Origin: Salinispora tropica CNB-440
GTDB lineage: Bacteria > Actinomycetota > Actinomycetes > Mycobacteriales > Micromonosporaceae
Length of the DNA stretch: 64,000 nt
Assembly: GCF_000016425.1 (NCBI RefSeq)
Contig: NC_009380.1
Span: 1,926,144-1,990,143 of the forward strand
Direction: 5' to 3'
Part shown: positions 16,780 through 26,846 of the stretch, one piece after another
How the letters are laid out: each line of letters begins with the position of its first letter
How positions within the stretch are numbered: position 1 is the stretch's first letter
Made by a program: the position numbers and the translations under genes
Notes under the pieces: model-generated
Database searches by the model: none
Told to the model about the DNA's origin: nothing
What the model saw: only the letters and a program-made list of their open reading frames with translations

Positions 16780-18432
16780 CTACCTCGACGGCCGGAGTGG
16801 TGTCTCTGGGTGATATACCCGATACTCATCGATGTCAGCGATGAGGGAGGCGTCAGCCCGCTCGCCCAACAGGTGGCGCAGCCGCTGTTCCTGGAGCGAT
16901 CCGGTCTCCACCACGTATCCGGGCCGGCTCGCCGCCACCACCCGGTCCCAGTAGGCGGGGTAGCGGTTCTGTCCCGGGGCGAGCCCGTCGTCAAGGACTG
17001 CGCAGGCGACCTCCTCGGCCGTGTTGAAGATCAGGCGGTTGCAGGTCCAGTAGGTCCCGTAGACCTCGTGGGGGCCGGATGCGCGCAGCGTGTCCGCCAG
17101 TTCTCGGGCGGCGCGTTCGTTGGCCCGGGGAGCGGCGGTGCCGGTGGCGACAAAGAGCACCGTGACCAGCGCAGCGGTGACGGCGAGCGCGGCGAGGAGC
17201 GCCGTGGCGAGCGTGCCAGCCAGCCGACCAAACACGCCGGCCGTACCCCGCAGGGCCGCGACCGCCGCCTGCCAGAGGGGCCACAGCACGGCGGGTAGGG
17301 ACAGGTGCAGCAGGGCCAGGTAGCGGGCGTTGGCGAGGGGGTCCGTGGCGGCGAGCGGGCTGCGCGCGTACGACAGGAGAGTCAACGCCGCGCCGACAAG
17401 CAGCGCGAGGTGTACGACTGGGGCGACCCGAGCGGCACGTCCGATGGTGCGGCGGTACGCGACGACCGCGACCACGGCCGCGATCACCAGCAGTACCGGG
17501 TAGAGCAGGCCGAACCACTCCGGCCAGCGGCCGCACCCGTCGATTGGGCAGAGTCCTGTGGCCAGCGGCACCCCCTCCAGCACGGCACCGGAGACCCGTT
17601 GGGTCAGCGGCGGGTACGGATAGCCCTCGGTGTTGACCGAGCGGAGCACCGACACCGGGTTCGTACCCGGCCCGGCGGTGACGTAGTACGCGATCATCGG
17701 TGCGACGCCGAGCGTGAACCCGGCGACCAGCAGCACGCCTGCCCAGCCGAGCAGGTCGCGGCGGGCCGCCCACAACAGCGCGAGGGTGGCGGCCCCGACG
17801 TAGGGCAGGATCAGCCAGTCGGACCAGACGGCGACCCCGGCGAGTAGGCCGAACAGGCCGACAGCCAGCCGGCGGTGCCGGAGCGTCCCCTGGGCCAGAC
17901 CCACCACGAACAGCAGCATCAGCAGCACCGCCACCTTCCCCTCGGAACGCCCACCCACCACCGTCAGCTGGTCCCGGATCACCCGCTCCGAACCGAGCGC
18001 GAGCAGGCCGACGACGAAGGTGGCGAACCAGGGGGAGGAGATCCGGCGGGTCAGCCGATGGATCAGCCAGAGGAAGAGCGCGTAGAGGGCCAGCAGCGGC
18101 AGCCGCAGGACGGGCCAGCTCGGCCCGAAGAGCGCGAGCAGGGGCGCGGCGAGGTACGACTCCAACATCCCCATGTAGTGCTGTCCGTACAGGAACACGG
18201 GTCGCTCCTGCCCAGCGGCAATGTGCAGGGCGGCGAGTCCGAACGTCGCCTCGTCGCTGTTCGACGCCGGGGTTGTGGACAGCGTGAGGAGTAACCGGTA
18301 CCCGACGCCGGCCACCCCGAGCACCAGCGCGACGAGTGCCGGAGGGTCCAGCCGCGGGCGCCACCGCCCACGGCGCGGTAGAGGTTGCGACACGACCAGG
18401 CCCCCGTCATCCTCCTCACCGGAGTCTGTCAC
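16780..18432 (-). CDS. Membrane glycosyltransferase-like protein (GT-C fold)
   Basis: Polytopic membrane protein of 550 residues with about ten hydrophobic helices. The N-terminal extracytoplasmic loop carries an acidic SNSDEATFGLAALHIA motif after the first helix, the position of the acidic pair in GT-C (PMT/ArnT/GT39-like) glycosyltransferases that use polyprenyl-phosphate sugars. The C-terminus is a soluble extracytoplasmic domain of about 130 residues, with several conserved cysteines (GTYWTCNRLIF, EEVACAV). GTG 18432 (VTDSGEED) is chosen over the long N-terminal open frame. A polyprenyl-phosphate sugar donor and a lipid or protein acceptor are plausible, but this is a family-level inference and the gene is not near the polymer locus. 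Confidence 0.6.
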   Translation of the reverse strand: MTDSGEEDDGGLVVSQPLPRRGRWRPRLDPPALVALVLGVAGVGYRLLLTLSTTPASNSDEATFGLAALHIAAGQERPVFLYGQHYMGMLESYLAAPLLALFGPSWPVLRLPLLALYALFLWLIHRLTRRISSPWFATFVVGLLALGSERVIRDQLTVVGGRSEGKVAVLLMLLFVVGLAQGTLRHRRLAVGLFGLLAGVAVWSDWLILPYVGAATLALLWAARRDLLGWAGVLLVAGFTLGVAPMIAYYVTAGPGTNPVSVLRSVNTEGYPYPPLTQRVSGAVLEGVPLATGLCPIDGCGRWPEWFGLLYPVLLVIAAVVAVVAYRRTIGRAARVAPVVHLALLVGAALTLLSYARSPLAATDPLANARYLALLHLSLPAVLWPLWQAAVAALRGTAGVFGRLAGTLATALLAALAVTAALVTVLFVATGTAAPRANERAARELADTLRASGPHEVYGTYWTCNRLIFNTAEEVACAVLDDGLAPGQNRYPAYWDRVVAASRPGYVVETGSLQEQRLRHLLGERADASLIADIDEYRVYHPETPLRPSR

Positions 18433-18517
18433 AGGCACTCGGCTGGGCGGAGCGGTTCGGTGCCCCGCCCGTTCGCCTGGCGTGGTCGCGGTAGGTCGGT
18501 TGTGGCAGGGTGGCCGT

Positions 18518-19561
18518 GTGTCACCGACTTCCGCCGGCCAACTGGCCGTACCCCAACTGCACCGGGCCGCGCGGATCGAGGACGCCGTACACCGGCTGGT
18601 CGAGCGGCGGCTGCGGCACACCGGCTGGCGGGTCCACACCGTGGCCTACCCGGGCTACGGGGCCCCGGGTTGGGTCCGGGTGATGTGTCGGGTGCTGTTG
18701 GGGCGGCCGGACAACCGGCAGCGGGGCCGGCCGGAGAAGGTCCGGGGCTGGCGCAGCTTCGCCACCCTGCCGGCCAAGCACATCCGGGTGGACATCGAGT
18801 CGGGGGGAGAGCGGCACGAGACGCGCACCGACCGCAGCGGCTTCGTGGACACGATCGTGCCGGTCGACCTGCCCCCCGGGTGGGGGTCGGTGCAGATCCG
18901 AGTCCCGGAGGCCGAGCCGGTCCAGGCGCCGGTGCGGATTCTCGACCCCCGGGTGCGCTTTGGGGTGATCTCCGACGTTGACGACACGGTCATGGTGACC
19001 ACGCTGCCCCGGCCCCTGCTGGCCGCCTGGAACACGTTCGTCCTGGACGAGCACGCCCGGGCCGCGGTGCCCGGGATGGCCGTGCTGTACGAGCGGCTGG
19101 TCACCGCCCACCCCGGTGCTCCGGTGTTCTACCTGTCCACCGGGGCCTGGAATGTGGCGCCGACTCTCACCCGGTTTCTGTCTCGGCACCTCTACCCGGC
19201 CGGGCCGCTGCTGCTCACCGACTGGGGCCCGACGGCGGACCGGTGGTTCCGCAGCGGCCGGGAACACAAGCGGGCCACCCTGACCCGACTCGCCGCGGAG
19301 TTCCCTGACGTGCGGTGGTTGCTGGTCGGCGACGATGGTCAGCACGACCAGGAGATCTACCGGGAGTTCGCGGTGTCCTACCCGGGCAATGTCGCCGGGA
19401 TCGCGATTCGCCGGCTCTCCCCGACCCAGGCGATGCTCGCCGGCGCGTTGCCGCACTCGGCCAGCGACAGCGTGTCGGCTCCGCCGGTGGGGCAGGAGTG
19501 GCTCTCCGCGCCGGACGGGGCCGGGCTGTGGCAACTGTTGCGGGAGGCGGGTCTGGTCTGA
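18518..19561 (+). CDS. App1-type (DUF2183) phosphatase domain protein
   Basis: Protein of 347 residues whose C-terminal half is the App1/DUF2183 phosphatidate phosphatase-like fold. The HAD-type nucleophile motif is ISDVDDTVM (about residue 151), and the later STGAWN and VGDDGQHDQEIY motifs complete the active site. In yeast App1 acts on phosphatidate; in bacteria the substrate is unproven. The N-terminal part (GWRVHTVAYPGYGAPGWVRVMCRVLLG) is the conserved linker typical of the actinobacterial proteins. GTG 18518 gives the normal N-terminus. It stands alone between the divergent membrane protein and phosphoglucomutase. Confidence 0.8.
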   Translation: MSPTSAGQLAVPQLHRAARIEDAVHRLVERRLRHTGWRVHTVAYPGYGAPGWVRVMCRVLLGRPDNRQRGRPEKVRGWRSFATLPAKHIRVDIESGGERHETRTDRSGFVDTIVPVDLPPGWGSVQIRVPEAEPVQAPVRILDPRVRFGVISDVDDTVMVTTLPRPLLAAWNTFVLDEHARAAVPGMAVLYERLVTAHPGAPVFYLSTGAWNVAPTLTRFLSRHLYPAGPLLLTDWGPTADRWFRSGREHKRATLTRLAAEFPDVRWLLVGDDGQHDQEIYREFAVSYPGNVAGIAIRRLSPTQAMLAGALPHSASDSVSAPPVGQEWLSAPDGAGLWQLLREAGLV

Positions 19562-19631
19562 GCCCCCGTGCCTCCACGGGACCTTGATAGCGTCGAGACA
19601 CGGCTGACGTGGGCCGGGACCAGGAGGTCAA

Positions 19632-21281
19632 GTGGTGAGCACGCACCCCCGCGCGGGACAGCCCGCCCAGCCATCCGACCTGGTGGACGTGGCGATGCTG
19701 GTAACCGCGTACTACGCGGAGCACCCCGACCCGGCGGACCCGGGGCAGCAGGTCTCCTTCGGCACCTCCGGGCACCGGGGATCCCCGCTGCGAAACACGT
19801 TCAACTCCGACCACATCGTCGCGGTCACCCAGGCGCTCTGTGACTACCGGCGGGAGTGCGGTGTGAACGGCCCGCTCTTCCTCGGCCGGGACACCCACGC
19901 GCTCTCCGCCCCGGCGGCGGTGGACGCGCTGGAGGTGCTCGCCGCCAACGAGGTCCCGGTCCTGTTGGACAACCGGGACGGGTACGTTCCGACACCGGCC
20001 GTCTCCCACGCCATCCTGGACCACAACCAGGGGCGGAGCAGCGGTCTCGCCGACGGCATCGTGATCACTCCGTCGCACAACCCACCAGAGGACGGCGGGT
20101 TCAAGTACAACCCGACCCACGGTGGCCCGGCGGACACCGATGTCACGACGTGGATTCAGGAGCGTGCGAACGCGCTCCTCGCCGCCGGGCTCAAAGAAGT
20201 GCGCCGCATCCCGTACGCACGGGCGCGTACCGCCGAGACCACCGGCCGGTACGACTTTCTCGGCCGCTACGTGACCGACCTGCCGTCCGTGCTCGACCTC
20301 GACGCGGTCCGGGCAGTTGGCGTCCGGATCGGGGCTGACCCGCTCGGCGGGGCGAGTGTCGCCTACTGGGGCGAGATCGCTGACCAGCATCGGCTGGACC
20401 TCACCGTGGTGAACCCGACTGTCGATCCGACGTGGCGCTTCATGACCCTGGACGGGGACGGCCGGATCCGAATGGACTGCTCGTCCCCGAACGCGATGGC
20501 ATCGTTGATCGCCGCTCGGGACCGGTTCGCGGTCTCCACCGGTAACGACGCCGACGCGGACCGGCACGGCATCGTTACCCCGGACGGCGGTCTGCTGAAC
20601 CCGAACCACTACCTGACGGTGGCCATCGCCCACCTGTTCCGTACCCGGACGCGCTGGGGGCCGGACGCCGCCGTCGGCAAGACCCTGGTCTCCTCGTCCA
20701 TGATCGACCGGGTGGCCGCCGACCTGGGGCGCCCGCTCCTGGAGGTGCCGGTCGGCTTCAAGTGGTTCGTGCCGGGCCTGCTCGAGGGCGCGGTCGGCTT
20801 CGGTGGCGAGGAGAGCGCCGGCGCCTCCTTCCTGCGGCGGGACGGCAGCACCTGGACCACCGACAAGGACGGCATCCTGCTCTGCCTGCTGGCGTCCGAG
20901 ATCATCGCCATCACCGGCCGCACCCCGAGCGAGCACTGGACGGAGCTGGCTGAGCGGTTCGGGGCACCCGAGTACGCCCGGATCGACGCCCCTGCGAGCC
21001 GGGCGGAGAAGGCGGTGCTCGGTCGGCTCTCGCCGGAACAGGTGACGGCTACCGAGCTGGCCGGTGAACCGATCACGGCCACGCTCACCCGCGCCCCGGG
21101 TAACGGGGCCCCGATCGGTGGCCTGAAGGTCACCACCGAGAGCGGCTGGTTCGCCGCCCGCCCATCCGGCACCGAGGATGTCTACAAGATCTACGCCGAG
21201 TCGTTCCAGGGGCCCGAGCACCTGGCTCGAATCCAGGCGGAGGCGAAGGAGTTGGTCTCGTCGGTGCTGGCGGCGGCCTGA
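19632..21281 (+). CDS. pgm: Phosphoglucomutase (alpha-D-glucose phosphate-specific)
   Basis: Interconverts glucose 1-phosphate and glucose 6-phosphate and so supplies UDP-glucose and other nucleotide sugars. The active-site phosphoserine S148 lies in [16 protein letters not shown], the metal loop in [10 protein letters not shown], the sugar-binding loop in [10 protein letters not shown], and the C-terminal phosphate-binding loop in [16 protein letters not shown]. The length (549) is normal for Pgm. GTG 19632 follows AGGAGG closely; a second GTG at 19635 has better spacing and would remove only one residue. It is a single gene; the next gene is convergent. Confidence 0.95.
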   Translation: MVSTHPRAGQPAQPSDLVDVAMLVTAYYAEHPDPADPGQQVSFGTSGHRGSPLRNTFNSDHIVAVTQALCDYRRECGVNGPLFLGRDTHALSAPAAVDALEVLAANEVPVLLDNRDGYVPTPAVSHAILDHNQGRSSGLADGIVITPSHNPPEDGGFKYNPTHGGPADTDVTTWIQERANALLAAGLKEVRRIPYARARTAETTGRYDFLGRYVTDLPSVLDLDAVRAVGVRIGADPLGGASVAYWGEIADQHRLDLTVVNPTVDPTWRFMTLDGDGRIRMDCSSPNAMASLIAARDRFAVSTGNDADADRHGIVTPDGGLLNPNHYLTVAIAHLFRTRTRWGPDAAVGKTLVSSSMIDRVAADLGRPLLEVPVGFKWFVPGLLEGAVGFGGEESAGASFLRRDGSTWTTDKDGILLCLLASEIIAITGRTPSEHWTELAERFGAPEYARIDAPASRAEKAVLGRLSPEQVTATELAGEPITATLTRAPGNGAPIGGLKVTTESGWFAARPSGTEDVYKIYAESFQGPEHLARIQAEAKELVSSVLAAA

Positions 21282-21326
21282 CCAGCGCACCGTCTGAGTT
21301 GCGCACGTACAGCAACGCTCCGGCCC

Positions 21327-21338
21327 GGCTGATCAGCC
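21327..21338. terminator. Palindrome between convergent pgm and nadK
   Basis: GGCTGATCAGCC is a 12-base palindrome with imperfect CCGG/CCGG flanks, placed in the 106-base gap between two convergent genes. It has no separate loop, so it is a weak candidate for a bidirectional terminator. Confidence 0.3.
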
Positions 21339-21387
21339 CGGGCGGAAGCGGGCGGGGCGGAGCGCGGCCCGACGGGAGGTTGGCGAG

Positions 21388-22317
21388 TCAACGGTGCGGG
21401 GGGAGTCCCCGCCGGCTCAGTTCCTCGCGGAGGCCTTCGGGAAGGAGTTCGCGGAGCTGCTCGGGCAGCAGTGGCAGGTCCAGCAGGCTCAGCTTGAGCT
21501 GGTTGCGCTGCTGGTAGCGGCGTGGGTCGAGGCGGACCACCAGGCCGGCGTCGCGGCGGTAGGTCACGTCCACCGTGCCCTCGGTCGCCGCGTCCTGGAT
21601 CACCTGCCCGTCCATCTCCACCGCCATCGGCGCGGAGCCAGGGGCAAGCTCCAGCCGGATCCGTTCGTCGGGGGAGAGGACCACCGAGCGGGAGATCCCC
21701 GCCATCGGTGCGGACGGCGTCACCACCACCACGTCGCTTGCCGGGGACACCAGCGGCCCGCCGGCGGCGTAGCCGTACGCCGTTGACCCGGTCGGCGTAC
21801 TCACCACCAGCGCGTCGCACCGGTAGTAGCCGTACCGCTGCCCGTCCACCGCGAGGGTGGCGGTGACGAAGCCCGCGCCGGGCTGGCGTACCAGCGCGAC
21901 GTCATTGAACGCGACCACGTCGTCACCGCAGACGTCGCAGGCCAGGCAGCTGTGTCGCTCCACGGTGAAGTCCCGGCTGGCCAGCCGGGCCAACGCGGTC
22001 GGCAGGTCCGGCGGCTCGACCTCGACCAGGAAGCCGAGCTGGCCCAGGTGCACCCCGAGCACCGGTTTCGGGTCGCGGACCGCCGAGCGCAACGCGCCGA
22101 GCATGGTGCCGTCACCGCCGATGCTGATCAGCGCGTCACTGGCCGCGGCCACCTGCTCGGCGGGAAGCGGTTCCACCGAGGTCGGTACCCGATGCCGGTC
22201 CGGCCCCCGCACCACCAGCATCATCCGGTGCCTCCTCGCCCAATCGACGATGAGGTCGACCACCTCGGATACGTCCCGGGTCGGGTGCAGCACCAGCCCG
22301 AGCCGGATCTGATCCAT
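21388..22317 (-). CDS. nadK: NAD kinase
   Basis: Phosphorylates NAD to NADP. The signature nucleotide motif GGDGTML (SIGGDGTMLGALR) is at about residue 69, and the second substrate-binding motif TPTGSTAYGYAAGGP near residue 155; both are in the normal order, as is the LVVTPSAPM region. The 309-residue length is normal. ATG 22317 is the first plausible start. It is convergent with pgm and lies 138 bases downstream of the stop of the M14 carboxypeptidase on the same strand. Confidence 0.95.
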   Translation of the reverse strand: MDQIRLGLVLHPTRDVSEVVDLIVDWARRHRMMLVVRGPDRHRVPTSVEPLPAEQVAAASDALISIGGDGTMLGALRSAVRDPKPVLGVHLGQLGFLVEVEPPDLPTALARLASRDFTVERHSCLACDVCGDDVVAFNDVALVRQPGAGFVTATLAVDGQRYGYYRCDALVVSTPTGSTAYGYAAGGPLVSPASDVVVVTPSAPMAGISRSVVLSPDERIRLELAPGSAPMAVEMDGQVIQDAATEGTVDVTYRRDAGLVVRLDPRRYQQRNQLKLSLLDLPLLPEQLRELLPEGLREELSRRGLPPHR

Positions 22318-22455
22318 GTGCCCAGCTCACCACATTCGGGCTGGCTCGGCGGGACTTCGCCGGGCGCCGACGATGCGGATGTGCCCGGGCGCCCCACCCG
22401 TAGCACGCGGGCGCCGGCGGCCCCCCTCAGACCGCCGGCGCCGGACCGCGAGCCG

Positions 22456-25400
22456 CTACGAGCGATCTGCCGCGAACAGGTGGTCCATCGTCCGCCGGAC
22501 CAGCTCGGCCCGGTCGGCCGGAGCCAACCCTTCCAGGCCGAAGCCCAGGTAGACGGTGTCCGCGGTGACCACAGCCGATCCCTCCTCGAACGCCTGCTGG
22601 CTGCGCGACCAGTCTTCTGCGGTCTCAGCCGAGCCGGGTGGGGGGCCGGCCAGCGCCCAGTCACCCAGGTCCGTCTCGAACGAGGTGTCGCTGACCGTGG
22701 CGTTGTCCACGATCACTCGGGCATCGTCGAGGAAGACGCCCAGACCCTGGGTGCTCCAGTCCGAGATGTACGAGATCGACACCTCCACCTCCTTACCGGC
22801 GTACCCGGATAGGTCGACCGCGAACTCCTGCCAGCCGTTGGAGGCACCGGTGACGGCGTTCCACCTGCCGGTGGTGCCCGTCGGCGAGCAGTCCTCGCTC
22901 TGGTACCGGGCGAGCCACGGGTGCAGCGCCTCGACCCAGCCCGACTCGCAGCTGTCCCCGGTGTCGGTGCTGGTCCGGCCGTTGGCGTCCGGCAGGGTCG
23001 TCCAGCTGTCGCTACCCACCTCGTGCGCCTCGACGATCAGGTAGTCCCAGTTCGCCTCGATGTCGTACGAGGCGAAGAAGCGCAGCTCAGCGGCGTTGGC
23101 GCCGCTGAGGTCAACGGTCTGGGTGAGCCGCTTGTACGACTCGTTGGTCTGGTCGCTCCACAGGTACCAGTCACCGGTACGCGGGTCGAACGGCGCGCCC
23201 CCCGGCCGCTCCCAGCCCAGCGGTGCCGAGCTGTCGAACTGCGGGAACTGATCCGGCGGGAGGAAGCCCGACGTGGTCAGGAACGACGCCGTGTGGTCCT
23301 GGTTCTCCGCCGAGCCCGGTGCGTTCAGTGCGCCGTCGAAGCCGGTGAACCGGTCGTCGGTGCCGACCACCGGGTACGGCCCGGTCTCGCCGGTGCCACC
23401 GTCACTGACGTAGGTGAAGGCTCCCAGCCAGTACTGCTGGAAGTCGTTGAGCGCCGGCAGGCACGTCTCGTCGCCCGGGTCGGTGCACTCCGCCGGACCG
23501 TTCGGCTGGTAGCCGTACGCGCCGTTGGCGGCTTGGGCGAAGAGCGCGTACTCGCCGCTGAGCAGGAGCTTGCCGCCCTCGTTCAGGTAGTCCCGGACGG
23601 CCAGCTCGGTCTCCACCGCCGCCCGGGCGATGGTGCCCGGTACCTGCCCCGGAGAACGCGGAATGATGTCGTCGCCGGTCTCCCAGAGCACCATCTGGTA
23701 GTGCGACAGCACACCCAGGTGGTGCGGGGCCCGGCGACCCATCGTGTCAAAGTCGTACACGTCGCTGGTGCGACCGGCCGTGGTCAGCGCGTCGGTCATC
23801 TCGTCGGCGTACTTGGCGCTGGTGGCGTCCTGTTCCGGGCTCGGCCCGGTGACATCCTCCATCGCCAGCACCAGGACATCGCCGCCGACGTCGTCGTGCA
23901 CCTGGTAGGTGAAGCGCTCGCTGGTCACCTTCCCTGCTTTTGGTTTCTTGCCGCTGAACCACACCTCGACCTGGTCACCGGGTCTGGCACCCTGCACTGT
24001 GCCCCGCAGCTCGGCGTAGTAGTCGTCGTGGGTGTCGCCGTAGCGCTCACCGCCCCGCCACTCGCGGACGCTGACGGTCTTGGTCCGGCCGTCGTTGATC
24101 GTGTAGTGCATCCGGACGTTGCGCAACGCTCGTCGGGTGATCGAGGCGACCTGCTGGTTGCGGCCGTAGGACGTGTCGAAGCTGTCCACCACGAAGTCCG
24201 GGGTGCTGCGGCCCACGACCGACACCGGCTCGTCCGGGTCGTGGGCCGACTGCGCCACGGCGAGGGCGAACGGCAGGTTCTTCGCCACCTCCGCGGAGAT
24301 CAATTTTTCGTCGTCGGGGAAGATGAAGCCGCTGACACAGTCCTCCGGTAGCCATTCGTCATCCGGGTCGGAGGCCGCCGCGGCCTGGCAGGTCGACATC
24401 TCCGGGGTGAAGCCGAGGGTGCCGTAGCGGACCGTGGCGTGCGTGTCGGTGTCGCCGTTGGTGGTGTACAGCTCGGCGGAGATGTCCGGGTCGTAGCCGG
24501 GTACGGCCGGGTTCTCGTCGTCACCGACCATCGCCTCGTAGATGATGTCGTCCGGGGTGGGGGTGGCGACCTGCCAGCCCACGCCGTAGAGCAGCAGTTG
24601 GGCGGCGGAGTGGTAGTTCACGAAGAACTCGAAGCCGACCCGTCGGAACAGCTGGTCCAGCGCCCGGGTCTCGGGCTCCGAGTGCGGGCTGGGCCCCCGG
24701 TAGGTGTTGCTGATCGGGTCGGGGGAGGACCCCTCGTTGTCGTATCCCCACTTGTAGCCGAAGTTGCGGTTCAGGTCGACGCCGTCGGCGGTGGTGATCT
24801 GCCCGTCGCCGTCGTTGTCCCGAAGATTCTTGCGCCAGAGCCGGTTACCGGGCGTGAAGGTGTGGTCGTAGCCGTCCGGGTTGGCGACGGGTAGGAACCA
24901 CAACTCGGTGGTGTCCACCAGCCGGGTTATGTCCCGGTCCGTGCCGTAGTTGTCGAGCACGTGGTGCATCAGCCGCCGAGTCATCTCCGGTGTGATCCAC
25001 TCGCGGGCGTGCTGCGTGCTGGCGTAGAGCACCGCCGGCCGTTTGCCGTCGCGGGTCTTCTCCGCGTTCTTGGTCACCTTGACGGCGAGGATCGGCTTGC
25101 CCTGGTGGCTGCGGCCGATCGTCATCACCTTCGTCAGCTCCGGGTAGCGGGCGGCGGTGGCGGTGATCTCGTCTCGAATTCCGCCCGGCTCGCTGTAGGA
25201 CCGGAACGCGGACCAGCCGGTGGCGGCCTGCTCCCGCAGCGCCTCGCTGGCCGGCTTGCCCCGTACCTTCTTGACCTCCAGCTGCACGCCCTGGCTGGCC
25301 AACCGGGCCGCCTGCCGTTTGCTGAGAACCGTCTCGACGCGGATGTCGCCGGACCGGTCGGTCTCGGTGTGCTCGTGGCCGAGGTCGACCCCGGCGTGCC

Positions 25401-25560
25401 GCAGCTTCTCCAGCTGCTCCGGGTCAACCGTGCCGACGTACACCTCCAGACTGTCCCGGCTGCCCGGTTCGGACGCCGGTTGTGCGGTTGCCGGTGCGGT
25501 CAGTGCCAACGCGCCGACCAAGGTAAACACGCCGGCAATCGCCAGCCGTGTGCGCCTCAT
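22456..25560 (-). CDS. Secreted M14 zinc carboxypeptidase with large C-terminal region
   Basis: Exported metallocarboxypeptidase of 1034 residues. A signal peptide (about 1-27, ending in TAPATAQPA) is followed by a propeptide-like region to about residue 120. The catalytic domain (about 120-450) has zinc ligands H184 and E187 in STQHAREW, H317 in VNYHSAAQ, the substrate arginine in VDLNRNF (R265) and catalytic Glu in GFTPEMS. An inserted loop DNDGDGQITTADG resembles a calcium-binding motif. The region from about 550 onward includes jelly-roll-like stretches as in immune inhibitor A-type proteins. ATG 25560 follows AGGAGG four bases upstream; the longer frame from 25605 is not used. It probably digests extracellular protein. 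Confidence 0.9.
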   Translation of the reverse strand: MRRTRLAIAGVFTLVGALALTAPATAQPASEPGSRDSLEVYVGTVDPEQLEKLRHAGVDLGHEHTETDRSGDIRVETVLSKRQAARLASQGVQLEVKKVRGKPASEALREQAATGWSAFRSYSEPGGIRDEITATAARYPELTKVMTIGRSHQGKPILAVKVTKNAEKTRDGKRPAVLYASTQHAREWITPEMTRRLMHHVLDNYGTDRDITRLVDTTELWFLPVANPDGYDHTFTPGNRLWRKNLRDNDGDGQITTADGVDLNRNFGYKWGYDNEGSSPDPISNTYRGPSPHSEPETRALDQLFRRVGFEFFVNYHSAAQLLLYGVGWQVATPTPDDIIYEAMVGDDENPAVPGYDPDISAELYTTNGDTDTHATVRYGTLGFTPEMSTCQAAAASDPDDEWLPEDCVSGFIFPDDEKLISAEVAKNLPFALAVAQSAHDPDEPVSVVGRSTPDFVVDSFDTSYGRNQQVASITRRALRNVRMHYTINDGRTKTVSVREWRGGERYGDTHDDYYAELRGTVQGARPGDQVEVWFSGKKPKAGKVTSERFTYQVHDDVGGDVLVLAMEDVTGPSPEQDATSAKYADEMTDALTTAGRTSDVYDFDTMGRRAPHHLGVLSHYQMVLWETGDDIIPRSPGQVPGTIARAAVETELAVRDYLNEGGKLLLSGEYALFAQAANGAYGYQPNGPAECTDPGDETCLPALNDFQQYWLGAFTYVSDGGTGETGPYPVVGTDDRFTGFDGALNAPGSAENQDHTASFLTTSGFLPPDQFPQFDSSAPLGWERPGGAPFDPRTGDWYLWSDQTNESYKRLTQTVDLSGANAAELRFFASYDIEANWDYLIVEAHEVGSDSWTTLPDANGRTSTDTGDSCESGWVEALHPWLARYQSEDCSPTGTTGRWNAVTGASNGWQEFAVDLSGYAGKEVEVSISYISDWSTQGLGVFLDDARVIVDNATVSDTSFETDLGDWALAGPPPGSAETAEDWSRSQQAFEEGSAVVTADTVYLGFGLEGLAPADRAELVRRTMDHLFAADRS

Positions 25561-25711
25561 CGCGCCTCCTGGGGTGGAAGGGCCTGTGCCGCGAGCTTTC
25601 GCCATCCGTCAACGACTGTCAATAAAACGTCTGGCTATCTCTCCACGATGGAGGGGAAACACTGATGTCTGGTACCGCCGTTACGGCGCGTCGCTCCGGG
25701 TTCGACCAGGG

Positions 25712-26137
25712 TCAGGCGGTGTCCGCCAGCCTCCGGCGTAGCAGCGTCCGCAGCGGCACCGACTCGCCGTCGCGTCCACCCGCGCCGACGACCAGTGGCG
25801 CCGGGCTGGGCTGCGGATCCGCGCCAAAGAGCCGGGCGCGAAGGCCGCCGGGCACGACCAGGAGGTGGAATCGGCCGTCCACGTCCACCGCCCGGCTCCG
25901 GGCCCGGTCCACGTACCAGCCCCGCAGCCGGGTCCGGTAGCGCCCCCGGCCCCCGTGCCCGGTCGCCGTGAGTCGCTCGGTTGGCAGGCCGCGACGGCGG
26001 GCCTCGGCCACGAACTCCGCGACCAACCCGGCGGCCTCCGCCTGCTCAGCCAGCCGCCGGTGCTCATCGGCCGCGGCATGCGCCGCCACCGCCCGTCGTC
26101 GCTGTTCCCGCCAGTCTCGGCTCTCCTCCGTGCCCAC
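25712..26137 (-). CDS. Hypothetical protein (conserved actinobacterial type)
   Basis: A 141-residue protein starting with GTG 26137. The N-terminal half is a charged Ala/Arg-rich helix (RAVAAHAAADEHRRLAEQAEAAGLVAEFVAEA), probably coiled coil. The second half has hydrophobic strands and WYVDRARSRAVDVDGRFHLLVV. I do not recognise a named family. It is transcribed leftward, divergent from the RibD-like reductase. The start choice rests on the coding pattern, because the upstream frame to 26302 is poor. Confidence 0.55.
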   Translation of the reverse strand: MGTEESRDWREQRRRAVAAHAAADEHRRLAEQAEAAGLVAEFVAEARRRGLPTERLTATGHGGRGRYRTRLRGWYVDRARSRAVDVDGRFHLLVVPGGLRARLFGADPQPSPAPLVVGAGGRDGESVPLRTLLRRRLADTA

Positions 26138-26288
26138 GGCTGTGACGCTACGCCGCACCCGGTTGGTTGGTGGGAGACGGGAGCGCGGGCACCTCGAGCT
26201 CGCTGCACGCGACGCCTGCTCGGGGCCGCGACGCGCCGGAACTCCTGAGGTCCGGCCGGCTTTGATGCAGGCCCTAGACTCGCTGGCC

Positions 26289-26846
26289 ATGGGATCACTC
26301 ACCTTCAGCTACAACCTCACCCTGGACGGTTGCGTAGACCATCAGGAGGGGATTGCTGACGACGAGACCCACGCCTTCTTCACCCACCTCATGGACGCAG
26401 CCGGGGCAATGCTGTGGGGGCGCGTCACCTACGAGATGTTGGAGAGCTACTGGCCGGCCGTTGCTCGCGGCGACAAGGAGGCGCCGTCGGCCATGCGCGA
26501 GTGGGCGGTCAAGCTGGAGGCCAAACCCAAGTATGTGGTGTCGTCAACGCGTACGGACTTCCCGTGGACCAACAGTCACCCCATCGCCGGGGATCTGCGT
26601 GCGGGCGTGCAGAAGCTCAAGGACGCGACTGCTGCCGGGGTTCTCCTCGGAAGCGGCAAGCTCGCGACCGAGCTCGACCGGCTGGACCTGATCGACGAAT
26701 ACAGGCTGCTCGTCCATCCCAGGATCGCCGGCCACAGCCCGACGCTGTACCAGGGCGGGCTGCCCGGCACGCGCCAGCTCGAGCTGCTCTCGGCGGAGCC
26801 GTTGCGCAACGGCGTGGTGGCCATGCACTACCGCCGTGCGCGCTGA
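26289..26846 (+). CDS. Dihydrofolate reductase-like (RibD C-terminal domain) protein
   Basis: NADPH-dependent reductase-fold protein of 185 residues. Family features are SLTFSYNLTLDGCVDH at the start, AMLWGRVTYEMLESYWP, the KPKYVVSST strand, and a C-terminal LLGSGKLATELDRLDLIDEYRLLVHPRIAG block. These proteins resemble the RibD reductase domain but usually have unassigned substrates. ATG 26289 gives the standard start, with only a weak upstream ribosome site. It is isolated, and the following 300 bases are a repeat-containing gap. Confidence 0.85.
   Translation: MGSLTFSYNLTLDGCVDHQEGIADDETHAFFTHLMDAAGAMLWGRVTYEMLESYWPAVARGDKEAPSAMREWAVKLEAKPKYVVSSTRTDFPWTNSHPIAGDLRAGVQKLKDATAAGVLLGSGKLATELDRLDLIDEYRLLVHPRIAGHSPTLYQGGLPGTRQLELLSAEPLRNGVVAMHYRRAR

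Noticed and set aside
22921..24351. 476-residue rightward open frame
   Set aside because: Antisense to the M14 carboxypeptidase, no recognisable domain, typical high-GC shadow.
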